NCBI GenBank assembly: GCA_009760855.2
Contig: WPIO01000029.1
Location: 2,962,001-3,026,000, forward strand
DNA: 64,000 nucleotides
Direction of reading: 5' to 3'
DNA from: Cristatella mucedo
Lineage: Eukaryota; Bryozoa; Phylactolaemata; Cristatellidae
The position numbers and the translations under genes were made by a program. Shown here piece by piece: positions 1-64,000 of the stretch. The stretch's first letter is position 1, and each line of letters starts with the position of its first letter. The notes under the pieces are model-generated. The model was not told the origin of the DNA, did not search any database, and saw only the letters and a program-made list of their open reading frames with translations.

Positions 1-540
1 CGCCTGTCGATATCCCTCCATGGTCGTTCTGTGTTGTTCAAATCAGGCGACATGATGGGCTACTGCATTAGCACCACACACAGGATTTGTTCATAAGTAT
101 TTCATTGATCTGGCAGTGTGCTTAGGGTCATTATCTTGATGCCAAGTATACGCTTGTGCATGCTGCCACTAACCACACTTGCATGCTGACCCTGTGCATG
201 TCACCCCTAACCATGTTATTCACATTGTTTATCAAGCATGATATTACTCACCATTCAATTGCGTTTCCCTTTGCAGCAAATGTAAAGTGCTTAGAAAGAG
301 ATTGAATTCTCTGAGGGCGCTTTATCAAGTGCATTATTGTTATTAATATTACGCCGAGCATTTGAGCTCGAAAATCCAACTTGTTTGACCAATATCAACT
401 CGAGTAAAGTAATTATAGACAGCTTACCACATCCTTATACACCTAGCTCGAACGACTTGCAAGTCACCATGCCAATGCACAATCCTGCATCAATGTAAGT
501 GTCAAAGCAAGGGATATTTTGGCCCCTCATTAAAAAAACT
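1..540 (-). mobile_element. Tc1/mariner remnant split by a LINE tail
   Basis: Sequence 1-150 and 355-430 is related to 17650-17900. On the minus strand 1-60 reads a decayed form of the transposase end motif SPDLNPIERLW (here SPDLNNTERPW). A 5'-truncated LINE tail (154-350) interrupts it. Heavily mutated; no open frame. Confidence 0.55.
154..350 (+). mobile_element. 5'-truncated L2/CR1-like LINE 3' tail
   Basis: Matches the LINE 3' end seen at 14640-14848: repeated CATGCTGCCACTAACCACA-type sequence, then AAGTGCTTAGAAAGAGATTG and an ATT-rich end. Flanked by ACGC at 150-153 and 351-354, a possible 4-bp target-site duplication. Confidence 0.7.
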
Positions 541-767
541 ACCAAGTCGATGCACTAGCATTCTTTCTTCGGACAGGTTAATGCCAGCCGGTCGCACGAG
601 CAATGTCTACCGGGACCGCTAGTTTTTAGGTAGTCTACGGTAGTGCACACAATTGCTGCTGTAGATACCTGAAATATTTATGATATCTACATACTAGAAT
701 TAAGTGACAGAACTATAGAAAAAGTGAGAAAAAACTGTATGTGCGTTTGCGGGTATTTGGGTGCGCA

Positions 768-36891
<36,124 letters not shown>

Positions 36892-36978
36892 TCCCGTACG
36901 TAAAACGGTGCCAGTCGGCTAGTTGCCCGGCCCCCCACACTTCCGGTTCCTTTTCAGCCGCCATTCCTGACTGCGAGG
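36892..36978. promoter_or_regulatory. Bidirectional BLM/RPL36 promoter
   Basis: Fifty-seven bp separate the BLM start codon from the probable RPL36 transcription start. The gap holds an ETS-family core ACTTCCGG at 36939-36946, a polypyrimidine 5'TOP-like initiator (CCTTTTC, about 36949-36955) and GCCGCCAT at 36957-36964, the YY1-type element common just inside ribosomal protein transcripts. No TATA box is seen. Motif roles are known from vertebrate ribosomal protein genes; use here is inferred. Confidence 0.7.
36949..36978 (+). other. RPL36: RPL36 non-coding exon 1 (5'UTR)
   Basis: Starts at the TOP-like CCTTTTC and ends at donor GTGAGT (36979). It has no ATG, so translation starts in exon 2. 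The 5' boundary is inferred from the initiator, not measured. Confidence 0.65.
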
Positions 36979-37162
36979 GTGAGTCTTATTTCTGCAGACG
37001 CATCGCTCTTTAAAACGAGCATCGTTGGCGGCCGCGTGTAAGGCGAACGCAAGCTATTGAGATTATATCGTGCTGTACGTATTGGCTTGGATATGTCTTA
37101 TGAAATCTGTTCGCGATATATATTATCGGAGGTACCCACTGCGTTTCGCTGGCATGTTGTAG

Positions 37163-37255
37163 ATGGCTATCCGGTATGAGTTGGCCGTTGGCCTTCAGAA
37201 GGGGCGCAAGCTGGCGCCGAATGCTAAGCGAGTCAAGGCTTCTAGCAACCGCGGT
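37163..37255 (+). CDS. RPL36: RPL36 coding exon 2
   Basis: ATG directly follows the acceptor TGTTGTAG. 31 codons, ending at donor GTAAGT. Confidence 0.96.
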
Positions 37256-40221
37256 GTAAGTAAAGCTGCCGTGCAGATCTGGCTGACTCGACTGCTTTCC
37301 ACTTTCCACTTCGTGCCTTGTCGTACTCCCGTACTTCATTTCGTTAAAGAATTAAGAAACGAAAATGTCCTGTTACACCTGGCCCTTAATTGTTATGTGG
37401 TAGAGTTCGGCGACTGCTCCCTTTGCGTATTTTTGCTTGTGGCCGAATAACTTGGCTGGCAGGCTTTGTGGCACCTGCGGGGAATCCGTAGTAGGCGTCT
37501 TGACTAATATTGCGTAGGTAGCAGTGTTTTCGCATTTGCTGGACCGCACGCGGTACATATTGTAAATGTGCTGTGCTACACATTCGAAGTATAAGTCCTC
37601 ATTATTGAAGAATGTGTACGTTGATTAGTAGCACTGCATGGCCGGCAAACAAAAGCATGACAGCTAACTCCGGCCTGATCGAGCTCTTCAGGCCGTGAGA
37701 GACGTTTGCATGTCGACCAATGGCCTAGGATAAATGTGTGGGTAATATGTGTTTATCTGTATCTGCATCATTCCCGAATCACCGCTTGGCGTGCTGAACA
37801 TGTACACTCCATCCAGTGGGTCACAGTGCAGCCTACTGGCCTCCGGAGAGAATAGTTTCTGCATAAGCCAGCACTGACATTCGAAAGTGCCTGTGCACCC
37901 GGCGTCAGAATTTATGCCTTGCCTTTTTTAATTGCTTCCTACACTCAAGTTTGGATCGAGTGACAAGCTTCAACTGTTGGGTTGCTTGATGTATTATGCA
38001 ATAACTTGCAGTTTGTGGGTAAGCATACATTTTAAGATAAGCAAAAAAAAGGTAAAATGTTGCTGATTCGACAGCCTCCTTATTATGTTGCAGTTGTGAA
38101 GCCGTGGTGGCTACACTCGTTGTACTGGGCAGAGACGGTTAAGCCGACTTAACAGCCTCATTTATGTAGTTGCAGCAGAGCCTTCACTGATGTCACAAGC
38201 GATTGCAGTGGTCAAGCGACCCGGGTCGAAAAGAGCAATTACCTCCTCGCTCCCCTACCCCACAAAAAGCAGGTGGCAGCTGCTGACATGGGATCTTATC
38301 CCATAGTGATGTGCTTGCTCTTCTACCACTCAGGTCGTGAGTGATCCTGTATTGACTGCAAGCAGTAATGACAGCCGTTAAGGCTCTGCTGTCGCTATAC
38401 AAATGCGACTTAAATCAGATAACACCTTTTTAAATGATTGCCTTCTGGAGGACTCGAACTCACGGCGTTAATTGGGTTCATGCACCTGTCCTGGGGTCAG
38501 GGACCCACTTGTATCGTGAGCAGCAACCGTTCATGGTAGTCTTATTGAAGTGTCGAGGATTGGGAGTTCCCTTGGTAGCTTCTGTGCAATTAACTACGTT
38601 GTGTGACTTAGTTGATACCTCGCAAACCTGTCTTCTCCCATATAGGTTATTTCCACGGTGGATTGCAATTATATCAGCTAGATATGTTTGCATATACCGG
38701 TCGGGAAGATTTTCGCTCACCTAAAAGCTGCATGAGCAGCATTGAGCCCTCCTCCCTCCCATTATATCAGTTTGTCCTGTGTATCTGAGCCCTTGGAATT
38801 ATGCTTCCTAAGCTGGGGATGGATCGTGGGTGTTTAGTAAGAATTGACTTTTGTTTGCAAAATTGCCTTGAATGTTTGCTTGATTTGCATCTTGTGCACG
38901 GCATGATTTGTAATTAATTTGCCATCGACCAGGATTGCTTGTAATGTGTTTGTTGTGCCAATTTGCCAGCGACTAGCTCTATCACTAGTGCAACATTTAT
39001 AAGTGAAATATCTTTTGATGTGGGTGTATCCCTCTTTACCTCATGACCACTTGAGTCTGCCTGCTTCTGACCTCTAGTATGGTAGGATCAACTAATAATT
39101 TGCTGGTCCGATGTTATTGTGTTATAATTTTCCTTTTTCTTTGCTAAAGATAATGATCTTGGAACCAGGAAGGCTGCATAATTCAGGCCCTGTCGAAGCT
39201 ACAGGTATCTAATTTAAATTCATAATTACTCCCATTTACCAAATAGCATGCACAGCAAAAAGCCGGCATGCAGTAAAGTGTGGGCTTGGTTTATTTTTTC
39301 GAAGGCACGTGCTAAGCCAATTTGCTGTCTGTATCAATCAGTCCGACGATGGCTTAAGTACTCTGGTGGTAGGCTATTGTGAATTTTTTCCTTGTTCTTT
39401 GTGTTCGCTTGGTTGGCATTGAGTGTATGGTGTGCTGTGTTGTAATATGTTGTATTGTTCACTTTGTCTTTGCCTAATCATGGCTTTCTCCCAAATACCA
39501 CCTTCGCCAGGCTCGTTGAGTTCTGATACCTACTATTTATTCGTGAATGATCGCCCTATAAGGCATTCGTGATTTCAGGCGTGTTGGAATAGTACTAGTA
39601 CCAGAGATTCTTGAGATCTAACTGCTTTCATATCTACATAATACCCAGATTGTGGTTGGATGTTCCTCGTGACCTTCAATGGTAGTATGCTAGATGGAGG
39701 GTCTTGATTTTTAAAGGAGTTTCACCTGCAACGTATAATTTGGTGTGTATAATTCGGTGCTGTCAGTGAGTTTTCTAAAAAAAATTATTTGTTAACTGGC
39801 TGCATTAAACCCCTTAGGTGTAGTTGTACTGTAAATTGTTTTCTTTGTGGGTCAGAATATATTTTATTGTGTGCGCTTGGCTTTGTATGCCCCTATTGCC
39901 ATTGTTCTAACATTTGGTGATTTAGAAAATCAACAAGAAAACGAAATTCGTACGAGACCTCGTAAGAGAAGTTGCTGGATTTGCCCCTTATGAGAGAAGG
40001 TTGATGGAGTTGCTGAAGATTTCAAGAGATAAGAGGGCCCTAAAGTTCGCCAAGAGGAGGGTAAATAGCATTTCGCTCGTTTATTGCAAGTAATCCCTTA
40101 AGCTTTGCTGAGGTGCTAAGCAGAATGATTTCTTTTGCAGCTTGGCAACCATGTCCGTGGAAAGAGGAAGAGAGAAGAGATGCAGACGGTTCTGCAGCGT
40201 ATGAGAGCTGCTAAGAAATAG
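37163..40221 (+). CDS. RPL36: 60S ribosomal protein L36 (eL36)
   Basis: Structural protein of the large cytosolic ribosomal subunit. Coding exons 37163-37255, 39926-40060 and 40141-40221 join in phase 0 to give 102 residues (human 105). It begins [20 protein letters not shown] and carries the family core [39 protein letters not shown] and a basic RGKRKREEM tail, ending QRMRAAKK. Introns are 2670 and 80 nt, plus a 184-nt 5'UTR intron. Codon use and splice sites are clean, with no sign of being a retrocopy. It shares its promoter region with BLM on the opposite strand. Confidence 0.97.
37256..39925 (+). other. RPL36 intron 2
   Basis: 2670 nt. Holds a SINE B cluster (38045-38530). Ribosomal protein introns often host snoRNAs, but I found no convincing C/D pair (RTGATGA with CTGA) or H/ACA hinge by eye. 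Confidence 0.6.
38045..38530 (-). repeat. SINE family B, composite
   Basis: On minus: GAGTTCGAGTCCTCCAGAAG (B box region, about 38437-38466), TATAGCGACAGCAGAGCCTT AACGGCTGT, then two family B tails: ACATAAATGAGGCTGTTAAG (38145-38175) and AGGCTGTCGAATCAGCAAC (38055-38090). Probably two or three adjacent copies. Confidence 0.65.
39926..40060 (+). CDS. RPL36: RPL36 coding exon 3
   Basis: 45 codons with the conserved KTKFVRD and GFAPYERR core, between acceptor GATTTAG and donor GTAAAT. Confidence 0.97.
40141..40221 (+). CDS. RPL36: RPL36 terminal coding exon 4
   Basis: 26 codons plus TAG after acceptor TTTTGCAG. Basic C-terminus as in other eL36 proteins. Confidence 0.97.
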   Translation, partial: LGNHVRGKRKREEMQTVLQRMRAAKK

Positions 40222-40237
40222 TCGACCTTTTACGTTC

Positions 40238-40243
40238 AATAAA
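40238..40243 (+). terminator. RPL36: RPL36 poly(A) signal AATAAA
   Basis: AATAAA 17 nt after the stop codon, followed by a TTGT-rich stretch. A very short 3'UTR is normal for ribosomal protein genes. Confidence 0.85.
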
Positions 40244-40259
40244 CCTTACTTGTACATGG

Positions 40260-41200
40260 TTAAAATGATTTGCTTACCTTTGTCATGCATGGGCTGAGGC
40301 TTTCCGGTTCACGTGCCACAATTGGTCTTCATTTCTTCACATCCAAAAAGGCTTGTGCTGCATTGCGATCCCTGTGATCATTCAAAGAGTGCAAGATTTG
40401 TGCGGACATTCCTACTGTAAACTGTGTTAACCCTTTACTTATTTAGCATGTTCTCTCGTAGACTAAAGGCAACCTTTTTGAGGTATCCAGCATTTTATAA
40501 GTGGCTGATATTCAGCTGCACGTTTTTACCGCTAAGACCTTGTGATTAAACTCAGCTTTTTCCTCCCACATCTACCAACCCCATCTTGGCTGTTGCAGTG
40601 GACAGAGGTTACAAGAATTCTAATCAGTGTACATTTGTTCTCATAAAATCTACCAGGACTTACGATTGGTGTTAATAGGAGATATGGTGGCGTGCGATAA
40701 GGTTTTTTTTAGAGACGATTGTATATTGTCGAGCTACTGACAAGTGTAGCTACACTAAAACTCTTTGGGTGGCTGGGGTCGTGGGGCTCCCCACTCATGG
40801 GCTTATCGAGTAAATGAAAGTTTGATAAGACATTATTCACACCGGTAGAAATAAGAATAAGCAACGTGTGCATACAATTATCACTTAATTTGTGATTATT
40901 AGATGGTGCACCTTATTTGCAACGACCTGCCTACTTCGCCCAGGCATTAAGCTGATCTAACGAAAATCGGCGTCTGTCGTACTTGCAAGTAAACAAAAAA
41001 TGCATCAATAGTGATACTCGGCCAGCTGCCATAACCGTTGCTCGACTTCATTCAACGAATGCCGCTTGGTTTAAGGTCAGGAGACGACTTAACCAGTCCA
41101 TAACCGACACGCTGGAGTAACCGTATTTTGATAATTGTTTTAAAAAAGTACTACGATGTCGTTAGTTTAGGATCATGTTATAGAAAATATAACACCGTAC
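40260..41200. other. Intergenic region between convergent RPL36 and the Tc1 remnant
   Basis: No gene or known repeat recognised; a short palindromic GTGTAGCTACAC lies at about 40745-40756. Confidence 0.45.
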
Positions 41201-41204
41201 ATAA

Positions 41205-42010
41205 AGTGCTATCACACTTGGGAAATCCTACGTTTTGAAGGCCTAAATAGCTGTCCTGGCTGGCTCACGATATTCAGGGTTCCGACACCCATTTCTGCTG
41301 AAACCCCACACTGACATATTTTCCTCCGAATTTGACCGTTGGTTGCAGGCAAATGGTTGATTGGCTTTGTTGGGTCGCAGACGCACGTAAGCCTTCTTTT
41401 GCAATTATAAAAGTGAAATTGCTTTCGTCACTAAATACATCTACCCCAATCATCAGCAGTTCAGTGATTCGAGCCTTATCCATCTGTAAACGACTTACCG
41501 GATTCTTTGCCGACAAAAGAGGTTTTCACTTTGCAATTCGAGAATGTAGACTAGCCAGAACTAATCGCCTTCTGACAGTGCTGCCGCTAACTTGCTTCCC
41601 AGACGAAGCATGAATACTTTCAAGATGAGCTTTCGTCGAAGCCATACGGTCATTTTATGCCTCCAACTTTAGAATGGTGTTTTCCCTCTTAGCGGGAGCA
41701 CGGCCGGCCCGACCGTGTAGCATTTCAAGGGCTCCCTGTTTTCTCTGGTTTGACCCCCTGAATTGAGATTAAGTTTTATAAGGGCGCTATACAAATGAAT
41801 AATATTGATTTGCTTTCTTAACGTGGTAAGAAACCGTACTCATCGATATTGATAAAGTAGCAGCAATTTGACCTACCGACTGTCAAGCCTCCTAAAGTGC
41901 CACGATCTTACCCATCACGAAGATTGACAGTTCGGCGACCTTCGGCAACACTGATGGGCTTTCCCTCCCTGCAAAATAAGTAATCCTCAATGGGTTCTGT
42001 GTTCAGTTTC
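41205..42010 (-). mobile_element. Tc1-like transposase remnant
   Basis: Minus strand reads PLLSAKNPVSRLQMDKARIT, then GVDVFSDESNFTFI (first catalytic Asp in SDES), and PTVKFGGKYVSVGF; an N-terminal helix-turn-helix remnant near 41830-41900. Interrupted by a SINE/LINE tail at 41762-41805. Confidence 0.7.
41762..41805 (+). repeat. SINE/LINE tail fragment
   Basis: TTGAGATTAAGTTTTATAAG GGCGCTATACAAATGAATAA: family A tail inserted in the Tc1 remnant. Confidence 0.65.
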
Positions 42011-42830
42011 GTCTCGTACGCAGCCTCACGGTTCCAGCATGAATGATGAAGATGATAGATGAATGGGTGTTTCTCGAGGCTCTATTGTGGCGAGGCTCTA
42101 TTATGGCCAAAACAGCCACTGTTAAAGGAGTTTATACAAGGTTTATGGCTCATTTTGGGAATCTTGTCCATTGCCCAACTATCATGACAACTCGTAATTG
42201 GGCATTCAAGACAGACAGAATTAGCAGACAACCGAGCAAATATGCACCATTCAAATGCATTTCCGTTTTGAGCGAACATAGATCCTCCGTTTTCAAAACG
42301 TAGTTACAGTAGTTAGAAAGATTTCAGTTAAGCTTGCCGTGGCATTAGGCTGTGGGCCTATGGCTCCATTTAAACGGTAGATTTTGGGTTATGTCTCGAC
42401 TCAAAATCTGATTAGCCCTTGCAAACAGAAAACGCTTCTCGAGCTATTTTGTGTAGCACACGTGACAGCTGGAGGCACGTAATAGTTAGCTGCTGCTGCT
42501 AACTGTAGGCTATACCATTAAAAAAATTCCCTTAAATACAAAAACTACTTCCACATGCATTGACAGTCTACTGCTGTGGCTAGCAGCATGGGTCTAATCC
42601 GAATGAGTGAATGCACGCCAGGCATGCAGCTCAGTGCTGAGTTGATAGACAGGTGATGTGTTGCGTTTGTTGGCTAATTTCTCCAGGGGCCTCGTCCGGA
42701 ATTTCCAATCAAAGATACGTGTCGGCACCAAGTATCCGGTCAGCAATGAAGCTCTCCCACAACACAACACACCCTTCCATCGCAGCCAACGATCACATGC
42801 GATCGATCGTTCGACCAACGTTGCTCAGCC

Positions 42831-42836
42831 TTTATT
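42831..42836 (-). terminator. Likely poly(A) signal of the NEDD4-like gene
   Basis: AATAAA on the minus strand (TTTATT on plus) 442 nt after the stop codon. It is the first canonical signal in that direction. The 3'UTR between them is unusually GC-rich compared with the surroundings. Confidence 0.55.
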
Positions 42837-43277
42837 ACTATTAATTGTTAATGTTATGCATGTTCCACCATGCATAGATATGCACAAAATACCGTATGAC
42901 TTTTGAAAAAGCATGTGACTGCAATTGCATTCGGAGTTATGCTAAATCCCAGTGGCCTATGCTGGCTGGTGTGGATTGCCATCGCACCCAGGCAGCCACC
43001 TTCAAATAACACGTTCGGCATCTACCCGGCGAGTTAGAAAGACCAGCGTGGGTCGCCGCTCCGCTCCGCTTGCTCGCTCGACAACGGCCATAGCGCCAGG
43101 CTCGGGCTGCAGCGCAGCAAAGTCCCAAAGGCACCCAGTCCGACTGCGCCGAAGCAGCCGGCTGGCTCGTCTGGCAGGAGCCGAAGGTTTTATAGCCAGT
43201 GCTCGTAGAACGATGTAGGCCGGCCGCCCTTGAGCCCGAGCAGCGGCTCGAGAACCAATCGGCGACAGAGGCAATGC

Positions 43278-63363
<20,086 letters not shown>

Positions 63364-63589
63364 CTAGATGTAAAGACTTGCATTGCATTGACGCCAAACC
63401 ATAAATAGGCAATCAATCCATCAATAACGCACCAGGGCCAACATTAGGAAAATGCGAAAGACAGTGCACAAGTTCCTTGTGAACTATAATTATTTAGAAA
63501 TACTCATTCTTGATAACAACCGGCAGCAAGCAGTACCCAAGCGGTATCTAACCAAGACTTTCACTTCAAGATATTATTAAAGGTATGCC

Positions 63590-63960
63590 ATTGCAAGCGA
63601 ATTAAGCAACCAATAAGCCAGACAGGAATCTTGAAATCGATTCGATGCTTGATTGGGAGCCAGTGTAGCTCAAACATAAGTGGTGTGCTGTGGTAGCTAC
63701 TGTGTTGACAATAGGCCAGACAAGCTGCTGAGTTTTGCAGCACTTGCACAGGATTAAGAGCACAGGCCGGGAGTCCTGAATAATGAAGATTGTGGCAATC
63801 TAGAAGCAATGCCCTAAACGTGTGAACTAATTTGGCTGTCATGTTCTTATTTTAGGCATCGATTTTGGCAACGTTCCCTAGCTGGAGATGGTATGCCGAC
63901 GTGATTAGTTGAAGTGATCAAGAAGTCAAGTCAGCAGCATGGCATACACTGTAGCTCTGA
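63590..63960 (-). mobile_element. LINE C-terminal fragment
   Basis: Minus strand: KLVHTFRALLLDCHNLHYSG LPAC, VQVLQNSAACLAYCQHSSYH STPLMFELHWLPIKHRIDFK. Diverged subfamily. Lies upstream of the first visible WW exon. Confidence 0.7.
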
Positions 63961-64000
63961 GATTTCGATTAAAAAACAGTCACATAACTGACTAATGCCC

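Noticed and set aside
37256-39925. Search for intronic snoRNA in RPL36
   Set aside because: No RTGATGA box properly paired with CTGA and terminal stem was found by eye; a covariance search would be needed to claim one.

Overview
This is a eukaryotic, almost certainly metazoan, nuclear window. It holds three spliced genes in a landscape full of transposon remnants and microsatellites. All gene calls come from conceptual splicing by eye: GT-AG (once GC-AG) junctions that keep frame and rebuild recognisable proteins. Which animal it is cannot be fixed from sequence alone. Long introns, L2/CR1-type LINEs, tRNA-derived SINEs and Tc1-like transposons fit an invertebrate; an early-branching marine animal is a guess.

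Layout. (1) 768-36891, minus strand: a complete BLM-type RecQ helicase gene of 25 coding exons. They total 3918 nt and predict 1305 residues in one uninterrupted frame. In order it carries a short basic N-terminus, a Ser/Pro/Thr-rich region, a BDHCT-like segment, an acidic segment, the two RecA helicase lobes, the zinc-binding and winged-helix RQC region, an HRDC domain and a basic C-terminus. (2) 36949-40243, plus strand: RPL36, with a non-coding first exon, three coding exons, 102 residues and an AATAAA signal. It starts head-to-head with BLM; the two share a promoter gap of under 60 bp with ETS-like and YY1-like motifs and a pyrimidine initiator. (3) 42831-63363, minus strand: the 3' part of a NEDD4-family HECT E3 ubiquitin ligase. 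Sixteen exons encode four WW domains and a full HECT domain (660 residues). The C2 domain and start codon should lie beyond the right edge. RPL36 and the ligase are convergent, about 2.6 kb apart.

Introns and intergenic DNA are filled with 5'-truncated, decayed LINE copies (L2/CR1-like reverse transcriptase, tail ending in ATT repeats). There are two tRNA-like SINE families, one of which shares its 3' tail with the LINE. There are also Tc1/mariner remnants and large microsatellites (AC/TA/GT, ACAT, GA).

Functionally the three genes are unrelated housekeeping genes: DNA repair and recombination, ribosome structure, and ubiquitin ligation. I see no novel multi-gene system. The most unusual local feature is a perfect 74-bp inverted duplication. 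It copies the 3' splice site of BLM exon 3 into a Tc1 remnant in the next intron, so the pre-mRNA could form a long duplex over that splice site.
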